A DNA stretch of 64,000 nt from Arthrobacter gandavensis (GTDB lineage: Bacteria; Actinomycetota; Actinomycetes; Actinomycetales; Micrococcaceae), in NCBI RefSeq assembly GCF_009192735.1, contig NZ_VTFU01000001.1, forward strand, positions 868,001 to 932,000. Reading direction: 5' to 3'. Numbering within the stretch: the first letter of the stretch is position 1; every line of letters begins with the position of its first letter. The notes under the pieces are model-generated. The model saw only the letters and a program-made list of their open reading frames with translations, did no database searches and was not told the DNA's origin. The position numbers and the translations under genes were made by a program. Positions 24,821 through 33,125 of this stretch are shown here, in pieces.

Positions 24821-26161
24821 TTAACCAGCGTTCGAGCGTTCCTCGTGTTTGCGTCCCGCCCGGGCCGCCAGGAACAGCAGGGATCCGACCACGATGTAGG
24901 CGGCGGCGCCGAGCCAGATGATCCCGGTCTGCTGCGAGAGGAGTGCGATGCTCGCAATGATCGCGAGGACCGGCAGAATCCGTGGGGCGCTGAAGTGGTC
25001 GTGGTCCACTTTGTCCTTTTTCAGGACGAGGACGCTGACGTTGGCGGAAAGGAACACCAGAAGCAGGAGCAGCACGGTGGTCTCGGCAAGTGTGGCGACG
25101 TTTCCCACGAGGGTAAGGATGATCGTCAATCCGGCAACAACAACAATGGAGACCCAGGGGGTGCGGCGGCCCGGAAGCACCCGGGCGAAGGCGCGGGGCA
25201 GCAGTTCCGCCTCAGCCAAGCCGTAGCCGACGCGGCTGGCCATAACCATGAACAGCAGTGCTCCGTTGGCAATGGCGATCAGGGCGATGATGCTGAAGAG
25301 TCCGGGCGGGATTCCGACGCCGCTGGCGGCAACGACGTCGAGCAGGGGCCCCGTGGACTCGGCGAGTTCGGCCGGAGGCAGGACGATCACCGCCCCCAGA
25401 GCGATGAGGAGATACACGACGCCGGCGGTGCAGATGGCACCGAACAGTGCGCGGGGGTAAGCCTTGGAGGGGTTGCGCACTTCCTCGGCCATGTTTGCCG
25501 CCGCCTCGAAACCAAGGAAAGAGAAAAAGGCGACGATCGATGCCGCGAAGGCGCCTTGGAAGGGCGGTACATCCGGGGCGAACTCAAGGAGCCGGGAAGG
25601 TTCGCCGTTGCCGGAGGCGAAGACGATGGCGCAGACGACGATGACGATGACGAGACCGGATACCTCGATGATGGAAGCTAAGAGGTTCGCCGCGAGGGAC
25701 TCCTTGACGCCGCGAAGGTTGATCAGGGTCAGCAGGATGATGAACACGATCGCTGCGGGGGCCGACGGCACATCGATGAGTGCGGTGAGGTAGTCGCCCG
25801 CGAAGGCGTTCGCGAGGGCAGCGGCCGTGGTGATTCCTGAGGCCATCATCAGGAAGCCAACGAGGAAGGACACGTAGGGGATGCCGAAGGCCCGGTCGGC
25901 ATAGCGCGCGGCTCCCCCGGCGTGCGGGTATTTGGTGATCAGCTCCGCGTAGGTTGCGGCGGTAAGCAGTGCGACGACCAGTGCAATCAGGAGGGGTATC
26001 CAGATTGCGCCACCGACGTCGGACGCCATGGTGCCCACGAGGGTGTAGATGCCGGCACCGAGGGTGTCGCCCACGATAAACGCGAAGAGCAGGGGCACGC
26101 CGATTGCCCGCTTCAGTCCGGTTTGTGGTTTTGATGTGGCCGTGCCGGGATCTTTCGTCAT
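24821..26161 (-). CDS. APC-family amino acid permease
   Basis: Twelve-helix membrane transporter of 446 residues. The N-terminal GVPLLFAFIVGDTLGAGIYTL contains the consensus glycine-rich substrate loop, and SFLGFEAAANMAEEVRNPSK is the conserved helix 6 region of cationic or neutral amino acid permeases (CAT-like). The frame is open to a GTG at 26200; the ATG at 26161 is chosen for its N-terminus, although neither start has a clear Shine-Dalgarno. An AT-rich patch at 26218-26233 is the likely promoter. Confidence 0.88.
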   Translation of the reverse strand: MTKDPGTATSKPQTGLKRAIGVPLLFAFIVGDTLGAGIYTLVGTMASDVGGAIWIPLLIALVVALLTAATYAELITKYPHAGGAARYADRAFGIPYVSFLVGFLMMASGITTAAALANAFAGDYLTALIDVPSAPAAIVFIILLTLINLRGVKESLAANLLASIIEVSGLVIVIVVCAIVFASGNGEPSRLLEFAPDVPPFQGAFAASIVAFFSFLGFEAAANMAEEVRNPSKAYPRALFGAICTAGVVYLLIALGAVIVLPPAELAESTGPLLDVVAASGVGIPPGLFSIIALIAIANGALLFMVMASRVGYGLAEAELLPRAFARVLPGRRTPWVSIVVVAGLTIILTLVGNVATLAETTVLLLLLVFLSANVSVLVLKKDKVDHDHFSAPRILPVLAIIASIALLSQQTGIIWLGAAAYIVVGSLLFLAARAGRKHEERSNAG

Positions 26162-26385
26162 TGGGCCATTGGATTCCGTTTGCCGTCCCTGCGCAAGCAC
26201 TTGGGCGAAATCAAGTGCACTAAATATTTATTGCCGCCGGCAGCCGAAAATTCCCTGGGATTCTCAGCGAAGGGCTACGGGGAGGCCTTCTCCTGAGAAG
26301 CGCGCGCTGCCGTGCCTCGAACACGTTACGGCTCCATGCAGTCATTTCCACAGCCTGGCTGCCGCGGGACCTAGGCTGAGTCACA

Positions 26386-26949
26386 ATGAGAGAGACTGAG
26401 CACGGCATTAACTACGTCCGGTTCGAGAATGTTGCACCGGAGGATATTTGGGCTGAGATCGTGAGCCTCTTTGTCATGACTTTCGCAGCCCCTCCCTACA
26501 ATGAAGCACCTGAGGAACTCCAGAGTATTGCTCAGTGGGGTCCCGCAGCACTTGCCGGTCCTGGCGGTCGGCTTGTCGCGGCAAGGCACGAGGGGCGCGT
26601 GATCGGCTTTGCGTTATCGCAGCGGCTTGACCAGGACAGCTCCTGGCTGCGGCGGCTCGACGCGATGGCACTAACGCCGGAGGCGGTTTTCTCGCCGTCG
26701 GAAACCGTTATTGTCCAGGAACTTGCTGTCGACGAGAGCTTTCGAAGCCGCGGGATAGCCAAACAATGCATCCGGGAGCTCCTCTCGGACCGCCTCGAAC
26801 AGGATGCCGTCCTGGGGGTTTTCGGTCAGGCATCCCGGGTCCGGGAAATGTATGGGCACTGGGGTTTTTCGGAGCTTGGCACCTCCCCGATATACGGCGG
26901 AAGCGTGACCCTGCATGCCTTGCACCACAAGCTTCCCTGGCCTGCCTAG
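26386..26949 (+). CDS. GNAT acetyltransferase
   Basis: Cytoplasmic 187-residue protein of the GNAT fold. IVQELAVDESFRSRGIAKQC contains the acetyl-CoA loop RSRGIA. The middle RVIGFALSQRL is the fourth strand of the fold. The substrate is unknown. There is no Shine-Dalgarno; TAGGCT at 26372-26377 ends 8 bases before the ATG, consistent with a leaderless transcript. Confidence 0.83.
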   Translation: MRETEHGINYVRFENVAPEDIWAEIVSLFVMTFAAPPYNEAPEELQSIAQWGPAALAGPGGRLVAARHEGRVIGFALSQRLDQDSSWLRRLDAMALTPEAVFSPSETVIVQELAVDESFRSRGIAKQCIRELLSDRLEQDAVLGVFGQASRVREMYGHWGFSELGTSPIYGGSVTLHALHHKLPWPA

Positions 26950-27015
26950 TCCTCCAGTTTGTTCGTGGGAACGCCCGCGTGTGTGCATGCCAGGCGATGA
27001 TGGGTTGCCGTGGAC

Positions 27016-27789
27016 TCACCCCCTGAGGCAGAAATAGGCCATCCCGAGTACGCCCCGATAGCCCTCTTCATACGCAGCGCGCTGCTCCTCGTAGTGCCGG
27101 CGGACCTGCCCTGCGGCGGGATGGCGGGCATCGTGCGCTTCCAGCCAACGGGCATACCTGTCGCGATACCCGGCCTCGAAGACGTCCCACTCCTGAAGGC
27201 TTGCGTGGTCGTCGTCCACCACCTCGAAACCAGCGGCGCGGATCTGCTCACGCAACGCATCGGCTCTCAGATACTCATCGTCACGTCCGGCCAGGGGCGC
27301 GGTGGCAGCAGGATGCGGTGTTGCTGACCAGACCGCTTCGCCGTAGACGAGTCGGCCGCCGGGCAGGACCAGTGCCCGAAGGGCGCGCAGGGCTGCCGCG
27401 TAATCGAGCGGCTGTGCGTCCTCCACCGGCGGTCCCCAGATCTGGCTCGCGCCGATGCAGATGACAGCGTCTGCTCGGAGGTCATGGGCTTCCAACCCCG
27501 GCATCAAGTCAAATGTCACTCTGTTGAGCAGCCCACGGGTCAGTGCCTGTTGCCTCGCCCGGTCGATGGATGCGGACGCACTGTCCACCCCGTGTCCCCG
27601 AGCCTGCGGGGCCGACGCCACAACCCGAAGCAGCAATTCTCCCCATCCGCACCCCATGTCCAGAACCTCAGCCGGCACCGGGTCGGACAGGAACGCCACA
27701 AGGTGAGCGGCACGTTCCTCGGAAAGCGGGGTGAGCCAGGTCAGGGACTCATACAGGGGCGGGAGCTGATATGAAGCATCGGCGGTCAT
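27016..27789 (-). CDS. Class I SAM-dependent methyltransferase
   Basis: Soluble 257-residue protein. SAM-binding motif I is EVLDMGCGWGELLLRV, followed by GHGVDSASASIDRAR (motif II) and ADAVICIGASQIWG. The C-terminal part has an Arg/Tyr-rich helical region. The methyl acceptor is unknown. The ATG at 27789 is preferred over the one nine codons upstream. It is convergent with the GNAT gene. Confidence 0.85.
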   Translation of the reverse strand: MTADASYQLPPLYESLTWLTPLSEERAAHLVAFLSDPVPAEVLDMGCGWGELLLRVVASAPQARGHGVDSASASIDRARQQALTRGLLNRVTFDLMPGLEAHDLRADAVICIGASQIWGPPVEDAQPLDYAAALRALRALVLPGGRLVYGEAVWSATPHPAATAPLAGRDDEYLRADALREQIRAAGFEVVDDDHASLQEWDVFEAGYRDRYARWLEAHDARHPAAGQVRRHYEEQRAAYEEGYRGVLGMAYFCLRG

Positions 27790-27876
27790 TGCACGATACT
27801 GCCACGCCTCGCACACGTGCTGGGGATATCCGCTTGTCCAACAGCGGATCCCTCAACGGACGGCAAGTCCGCGGTG

Positions 27877-28872
27877 CTAATGCGTCGTGTGGTGCCTTGC
27901 TGCTTGGGCGTTGAAGAGGGCTGCTGCAGTTGAGGCATCGGTGGTGGTGACGGTCAGACTGTAGCCATTCGGTCCATGAACACGGAGGGCTTCTCCGTTC
28001 CGGAATATCAGACCGATGGAGCTGGATCCTCCTACCCGGATGCCCCAACCGAGGAACTCGGACCGCCCTTGGACGGTGACTGCTTCGGCAGTCGTTCCCG
28101 GTGTGGCCGGTGCCGTAAAACGGCCAAGGCCCAGGAGGGTAGTGCAGGCGAGGCCCTTGTGATCGACGGTGACGGTCCACCGCCCGGTGACGATGCCAAG
28201 TGCCAGCAGAATTCCGCCGGCGATCGCAAGGCCCCAGAGCGGCGTCGTAATGCCGAGGATGATGAGCATCAGCCCTGCCGCACCTCCGCCGAGCAGGCAG
28301 ACCCAGGCGGTGGTGCTGGTGGTCCAGACCGCGATTTCGTTCGGCCCCAGTTCAAGGGGCGGAGTCGGCGTGGCCCCTGCGGTTGGGGCAGCCAGGGGGC
28401 GTCCGCCGGCGACGAGGGCTGCGAGGATGCCGTAGGCGAGACTGAGGGCTGCCGTCAGGCCCATCATCATGCCCGGATCCGGGGCAAGCAACGGATCGGT
28501 GAGCCCGACTTGACCGCTCAGCATGACGGGCAGCGACGAGGCAGTGAAAACGGCGATCCCCGTGAGTGCGGCAATGGACAGACGGCGTCCCCATCCGGTG
28601 AGCTTTCCAGACCACTTCAGGAACACCAGAAAGATCAGTGCCGCAGCAGAAGGGCCGGCGAGGGAGAGAATTCCCGTCCAGAGCGACGCGACGGTGATGA
28701 CCTCGTGCGTCGACCAGTCCCACTTTTGAGCGACGGAGGAGGGCAGCTGACTGCTCCATCCGAGGGAAAGAACCAGGGAACCCAGGAGCACTCCGGCTGC
28801 CGGGAGGAACACTCCGAGCCAGAAGCGGGGGTCGGGTTCGGGCGCCGGGCTGCGTGTGGTGTCCATCGTCAT
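27877..28872 (-). CDS. DUF1648-type membrane protein
   Basis: Membrane protein of 331 residues. The first helix is followed by SSQLPSSVAQKWD, the region typical of DUF1648 proteins, and there are about six hydrophobic segments before a C-terminal soluble beta-rich domain (about 230-325, with GWGIRVGGSSSIGLIFRNGE). Its start overlaps the GntR stop as ATGA, so it is translationally coupled to that regulator. GntR-DUF1648 pairs occur near antibiotic or envelope-stress functions in Firmicutes and actinobacteria; the role here is unknown. Confidence 0.8.
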   Translation of the reverse strand: MTMDTTRSPAPEPDPRFWLGVFLPAAGVLLGSLVLSLGWSSQLPSSVAQKWDWSTHEVITVASLWTGILSLAGPSAAALIFLVFLKWSGKLTGWGRRLSIAALTGIAVFTASSLPVMLSGQVGLTDPLLAPDPGMMMGLTAALSLAYGILAALVAGGRPLAAPTAGATPTPPLELGPNEIAVWTTSTTAWVCLLGGGAAGLMLIILGITTPLWGLAIAGGILLALGIVTGRWTVTVDHKGLACTTLLGLGRFTAPATPGTTAEAVTVQGRSEFLGWGIRVGGSSSIGLIFRNGEALRVHGPNGYSLTVTTTDASTAAALFNAQAARHHTTH

Positions 28873-29237
28873 GAGGCTCTTCCTTTATCGAGTCGTTGGC
28901 GAAATAACGCGAGTGCAGTCTCGCTCGACAGCCCCAGCTCTGCGAGCTGCCGGGCTGCCTCATCGAGGATCCGGGTGGCCTGCTCACGGGTAGCCGTTTC
29001 CGGTGCCCTGACGACGGCGCCGCGTCCCCGACGCAACTCGATCAAGCCGTGGTCGCGCAGATCCTGATAGGCGTGCAGGACAGTATGCAGGCTCACGCCC
29101 AACGATTGGCCGAGCGCTTTCGCTGCGGGCAGCCGTTCCCCGTCAACGAGTGAGCCCTCAATAATTCCCTGGCGGATCGCATCGGCAATCTGCGCGTGGA
29201 GAGGAGACGCGTTGTCTGGCGTCAGGCGGATCAGCAT
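28869..29237 (-). CDS. GntR-family regulator, YtrA type
   Basis: Short GntR protein of 122 residues. The winged HTH is at about 8-75 (HAQIADAIRQGIIEGSLVDG, KALGQSLGVSLHTVLHAYQD), followed only by a helical dimerisation tail, as in the YtrA subfamily. GATGGAGG precedes the ATG. It is the first gene of a two-gene operon with DUF1648 and likely autoregulates from the AT-rich promoter at 29250-29285. Confidence 0.9.
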   Translation of the reverse strand: MLIRLTPDNASPLHAQIADAIRQGIIEGSLVDGERLPAAKALGQSLGVSLHTVLHAYQDLRDHGLIELRRGRGAVVRAPETATREQATRILDEAARQLAELGLSSETALALFRQRLDKGRAS

Positions 29238-29249
29238 GCCTCCATCGTA

Positions 29250-29285
29250 TTATTATATTTTGACCATAACAATAGCTATAAGCCT
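29250..29285 (-). promoter_or_regulatory. AT-rich promoter of the gntR-DUF1648 operon
   Basis: A perfect TATAAT lies on the minus strand at 29252-29257, 14 bases before the GntR ATG. Upstream, TATTGTTAT and AAAATA form an imperfect dyad overlapping the box, a good place for GntR autoregulation. No clear -35 is seen. The patch stands out in GC-rich surroundings. Confidence 0.65.
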
Positions 29286-29740
29286 TATGTTCCGCCGCCG
29301 ATAAACCGGTGCCCAGCGATGCCGACAGCGGTTATGGCTGCGACGGCACGGATCGTGTTCGCCGCAGTCCAGCGGCGATGATAGGCCGGCCAGAACGCAG
29401 CCCCTTCTTGGTCCAGCCGACGGTTGAGAGGAACGTTTACCCCCAGGGTGACCGCTGTGCTGGCAAGAGAGGCTCCGGCTAAGGCGAGATCACCCATGTC
29501 GTTGTGGCGAAGAGAAGTCACCGCCACCCCGAGCGCCGTGATGGCGGCGGCACCGAAGATCACAATGAACGGGCCACGTTCGGCTGCTCGGTTAATGGCG
29601 ACCATCGTGGTGGTCGCCGCCTGGTCGCCGCTTCGCCGCAGCGCCGGCATTACCATCACCGAGAAAGCCGTATAAACGCCGCCGACAAGTGCCGCCCCAA
29701 CAACTGCAGCGACCTGCATCATGTCCATAAGAATCGTCAT
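29285..29740 (-). CDS. DUF1772-family membrane protein
   Basis: Four-helix membrane protein of 151 residues. GALVGGVYTAFSVMVMPALRR at the start and VNVPLNRRLD plus RRWTAANTIRAVAA near the end are DUF1772 landmarks (anthrone oxygenase-like). Members are often controlled by adjacent regulators. The ATG at 29740 is chosen over a start 14 codons upstream because the extension would lie close to the divergent AraC promoter. It is divergent from the AraC-type gene. Confidence 0.83.
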   Translation of the reverse strand: MTILMDMMQVAAVVGAALVGGVYTAFSVMVMPALRRSGDQAATTTMVAINRAAERGPFIVIFGAAAITALGVAVTSLRHNDMGDLALAGASLASTAVTLGVNVPLNRRLDQEGAAFWPAYHRRWTAANTIRAVAAITAVGIAGHRFIGGGT

Positions 29741-29820
29741 GCATCCACTAAACCGGCGTGCCGCCAGACGCCCAATGCCCATAAGTCAGCAAACCCTTCG
29801 TCATCATCTACTCTTCTGGA

Positions 29821-30615
29821 ATGGACCCGCTGACCCATTTCCTTGACGGCCCTCGAGCTGCCCGCGCTTTCGCCCTTGCGGTGCAGATGAGCGCGCCCTG
29901 GGGTATCACGGTCCGCGACAAAGCGGCGTTGACCGTCCTCGCCGTGACGCAGGGTGAGGCCTGCGTTGACGGGGTTCTGCTCGGGAAAGGGGACGTTGTC
30001 CTTGTCCGCGGGCCAGAACCGTACGAGGTAACCGATGCGGCCGGCCGCGTCCCGACTTTCGACATCGGCCCAGGACAGCTTTGCACCACCGACGACGGAC
30101 ACGACGTTCGTGACCAATTGCGCCACGGTATTCGGCGGTGGGGTAACGCGGAGGACGGTGAAACATCGCTTCTCGTGGGAACCTACGAACGCCCCGATCA
30201 GGCCGGCGGCATCGTTGCCCGCTCCCTGCCCCGACTCGCCGTCGTCCGGCGGGAAAACGCTGACAGCACCCTCGTGGAACTGCTGGCCCGCGAACTCACT
30301 CACGATGGTCCTGCCGCGCAGGTCGTCGTCGACCGCCTCCTGGATGTCCTCGTGGTCAGTACTATCCGCACCTGGTTCGATATCCCTGGTTCTTCAGCGG
30401 GATCTGCGTGGATGGCCTGTGATGATCCCGTCGTCATCAGTGCGCTCCTCCTGCAGGGGCCGGACACCATCACCATCTCGCAGATCGCCCATGCTGTTGG
30501 CTATACCAATGCCTACTCCTTCAGCACCGCCTTCAAGCGCTGTCTGGGCACCACGCCGACTGAGTTCCGTCACCGAAAACCTGTGCTGTCCGACGGGATG
30601 CCGGGCGGGCTGTAG
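29821..30615 (+). CDS. AraC-family regulator with the first HTH missing
   Basis: Protein of 264 residues. The N-terminal cupin-type domain (about 1-175) is intact. The C-terminal DNA-binding domain should hold two HTH motifs, but the sequence goes from DPVVISALLLQ straight to TISQIAHAVGYTNAYSFSTA, the second motif. About 45 residues are missing in frame, matching the short length against about 310 for the family. It may bind DNA weakly, act as a dominant partner or be a decaying gene. TACTCT at 29809-29814 ends 6 bases before the ATG, indicating a leaderless transcript. It is divergent from the DUF1772 gene. Confidence 0.82.
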   Translation: MDPLTHFLDGPRAARAFALAVQMSAPWGITVRDKAALTVLAVTQGEACVDGVLLGKGDVVLVRGPEPYEVTDAAGRVPTFDIGPGQLCTTDDGHDVRDQLRHGIRRWGNAEDGETSLLVGTYERPDQAGGIVARSLPRLAVVRRENADSTLVELLARELTHDGPAAQVVVDRLLDVLVVSTIRTWFDIPGSSAGSAWMACDDPVVISALLLQGPDTITISQIAHAVGYTNAYSFSTAFKRCLGTTPTEFRHRKPVLSDGMPGGL

Positions 30616-30631
30616 AGCCTCAGGGCGCGGC

Positions 30632-31441
30632 TCAGAACTGATCGGCATGCTGGCTTGCCCACTGGGCGAAGGTTCGTGCAGGGCGTCCGGTTACCTCTTC
30701 GACAGTGGGCAGGATCGTGTCGGCGGCCCCTGGCGGGTTGGTTGCCAGCTGGATGCCGAACTCGACGTAGTCCTCGTCGTAACCATAGCCACGAAGCCGC
30801 TCGCGCTCCGCCTCCTCACTCAATGGCACGAACGTGATTGGCTCGCCGGTTGCCTCGGCGAGCAGGCGGGTTCGCTGAGCCGGGGTGAGTGCCTCCGGTC
30901 CGGTCAGCGGATAGGCCCTGCCTCCGTGCCCGTCTGTGGTAAGCGCCTTGGCTGCGACGGCGGCGATGTCAGCTTCGTGCACGACGGCGCTGGGGTAGTT
31001 GGCGAGCATGGAGACCGTGCGTGTGGCACGGACCTCGGGTGCGAAATCGAGCGCGTTGCCCATGAACTCGGCCGGTTGCACGATGGTCCAGCTGATGGAG
31101 CTGCCCTTCAGGGCTTCCTCGACGCCGGTCGGCGACCAGCCGCCCAGGACCGAGGCCCGCCTGATGCCCGACCGCTCGGCGAGCCGGACGATCTCCGTTC
31201 CGTTGGTGAGATCCTCCCCCTCGCCGCCGAAAGTGATCAGGTGGATGGCGTCCATGCCCTCGAACGCCGCTTCAAGGCTGTTGATGTCAGTCAGGTCCCC
31301 TGCTATCGCCTCGATTCCGGCGGGCAGCTCGGCGCTGGCGGGGTTGCGGGTGAGCGCGCGGACCGTGTGCCCGGACCCGTGAAGCTGAGCTGCGAGGTGG
31401 CGCCCGACCTTGCCGGTGGCTCCGGTGACGAGAATGCGCAT
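30632..31441 (-). CDS. NmrA-like NAD(P)H-binding protein
   Basis: Atypical SDR of 269 residues. MRILVTGATGKVGRHLAAQL starts with the cofactor loop TGATGKVG. Further landmarks are AIAGDLTD, and SWTIVQPAEFMGN in place of a catalytic YxxxK. Proteins of this type act as redox sensors or quinone and azo reductase relatives. AAAGGA lies 8 bases upstream of the ATG at 31441. It is convergent with the AraC-type gene, and pairing with that regulator is possible. Confidence 0.85.
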   Translation of the reverse strand: MRILVTGATGKVGRHLAAQLHGSGHTVRALTRNPASAELPAGIEAIAGDLTDINSLEAAFEGMDAIHLITFGGEGEDLTNGTEIVRLAERSGIRRASVLGGWSPTGVEEALKGSSISWTIVQPAEFMGNALDFAPEVRATRTVSMLANYPSAVVHEADIAAVAAKALTTDGHGGRAYPLTGPEALTPAQRTRLLAEATGEPITFVPLSEEAERERLRGYGYDEDYVEFGIQLATNPPGAADTILPTVEEVTGRPARTFAQWASQHADQF

Positions 31442-31566
31442 GGGGCGGGTCCTTTCATAGGGTTCCTGTTTGTCCTGCCGATGACCAGTGGTTTCCATCG
31501 TGGCAGGGCTTGTGGACAGGAGCTGTCCTCAAGGCCACTTGGCCCTTCAGCTTTCCGCCCCGGGAT

Positions 31567-32043
31567 TCAGGTGCCCGCAGCTGCCCCACTCAGCCGGCGG
31601 ATCAGCTCATCCAGAACCTGTACCTGCCCCTTGACCAGCTTGGTGCGGGCGGCGGACTCCGGGAACCAGCCGGCGTCGTCGATCTCCGGATACTCCCGCA
31701 GCTTCCCCGAGCCCGGCGGCCACTCCAGCGCGAAGGTATTACTCTCGATCCGGTCCGGAGCGAACCCGGCCTCCGCGGCGAACACGGTAATCGACTTTTT
31801 CGTGGACTGACGGAAGGTGCCCAGCAACGCGTACTCGGCGTCGGGCGCCGGAGAACCCATTTCCTCGCCGAACTCACGCAGGGCAGCCGTCAGCGGCTCC
31901 TCGCCTTCCAGGTATTCCCCCTTGGGAATCGACCAGGCATGGGTATCCTTCCGGGCCCAGAACGGCCCGCCCATGTGTCCGATCCACACTTCCAGTCCGG
32001 CAGCCGTACGCCGGTACAGCAGGATTCCAGCACTGGTAATCAA
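31567..32043 (-). CDS. NUDIX hydrolase
   Basis: Cytoplasmic 158-residue pyrophosphohydrolase. The Nudix box runs from Gly42 to Gly63 and matches G-x5-E-x7-REUxEExGU, with Arg56, Glu57, Glu60 and Glu61 present. It resembles the small diadenosine tetraphosphate/nucleotide cleaning group. A TTG start with GGAAGGA upstream is used. It stands alone, divergent from the exonuclease gene. Confidence 0.87.
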   Translation of the reverse strand: MITSAGILLYRRTAAGLEVWIGHMGGPFWARKDTHAWSIPKGEYLEGEEPLTAALREFGEEMGSPAPDAEYALLGTFRQSTKKSITVFAAEAGFAPDRIESNTFALEWPPGSGKLREYPEIDDAGWFPESAARTKLVKGQVQVLDELIRRLSGAAAGT

Positions 32044-32184
32044 AAGGGTCCTTCCCGGCCGCGGTGAAACGCTCCCAGCCTAGGCGACGTCCTCCCCCGC
32101 GGCGACCGGCGGCGGCCAAAAGCGAACCACAAGCCGACAGCGGGCATGCTCCCGGCGCCGCACAATTCATGCGAGGATCGGCGT

Positions 32185-33123
32185 ATGTCTCCGCGCCTGA
32201 TGCTGCTCGATACCGCGTCCCTGTACTTCCGCGCCTTCTATGGCGTGCCGGATACGATCCGCCGCAGCGACGGCACCCCGGTCAACGCCGTCCGCGGCCT
32301 GCTGGACATGATCGCCCGGCTCACCACCGACTACCAGGCGACCCATCTGATCGCTTGCTGGGACGATGACTGGCGACCCCAGTGGCGGGTGGATCTGCTG
32401 CCCACCTACAAAACACACCGGGTCGCTGAGGTGGTGGAAACCGGGCCCGACGTCGAGGTGGTCCCGGATCCGCTGGAGGCGCAGATCCCGATGATCCTGC
32501 GCACGCTGGAACTGGCCGGCGTCGCCGTCGTCGGCGCTCCCGACCATGAGGCCGACGACGTGATCGGCACCTACGCCAGCTCCGCGGACCTGCCGGTGGA
32601 CGTGGTGACCGGTGACCGTGACCTGTTCCAGTTGATCGATGACAACCGGGACGTTCGCGTGATTTACACCGCCCGCGGCATGAAGAACCTGGATGTGCTG
32701 ACGGAGGCGTCCATTGTCGAAAAGTACCGGGTGCTGCCGGTGCAGTATGCGGACTACGCCACGCTGCGCGGAGATGCCTCCGACGGTTTGCCCGGCGTCT
32801 CCGGAATTGGCGAAAAGACGGCGGCGTCGCTGCTGGGCGAGTACGGTTCGCTCGAGTCGCTGCTGGCCGCCGCTGAGGATCCGGAGAGCGGATTGTCCGC
32901 TTCGATGCGGGTGAAGCTCACAGCGGCAGCCGACTACCTGGCGGTGGCCCCGACCGTGGTCCGGGTGGTCCGCGACCTGGATGTGCCCACGCTCGACGAC
33001 GCCGGCGCCCAGCTGCGTCCGATCACCGGAGACGCGCGGGCCGAACTGGAGAAGCTGGGCAAGGAATGGAATCTGGGCGGCTCGGTCACCCGGCTGCTGG
33101 AAGCGTTTGACCGTTTGACGTGA
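32185..33123 (+). CDS. 5'-3' exonuclease, stand-alone FEN-like domain
   Basis: Soluble nuclease of 312 residues corresponding to the 5' nuclease domain of PolA, without polymerase. Metal-binding acidic residues are visible in LMLLDTASLYFRAF, APDHEADDVIGTY and VTGDRDLFQLI, and the helix-hairpin-helix region is DGLPGVSGIGEKTAASLL. The family processes flaps and removes RNA primers. The ATG at 32185 has GAGG upstream and starts directly before the nuclease fold. Confidence 0.92.
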   Translation: MSPRLMLLDTASLYFRAFYGVPDTIRRSDGTPVNAVRGLLDMIARLTTDYQATHLIACWDDDWRPQWRVDLLPTYKTHRVAEVVETGPDVEVVPDPLEAQIPMILRTLELAGVAVVGAPDHEADDVIGTYASSADLPVDVVTGDRDLFQLIDDNRDVRVIYTARGMKNLDVLTEASIVEKYRVLPVQYADYATLRGDASDGLPGVSGIGEKTAASLLGEYGSLESLLAAAEDPESGLSASMRVKLTAAADYLAVAPTVVRVVRDLDVPTLDDAGAQLRPITGDARAELEKLGKEWNLGGSVTRLLEAFDRLT

Positions 33124-33125
33124 TC

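Noticed and set aside
30035-31810. Plus-strand 591-codon frame across the AraC and NmrA genes
   Set aside because: It is antisense or out of frame to two genes with clear domains; long open frames on several strands are expected in high-GC DNA.
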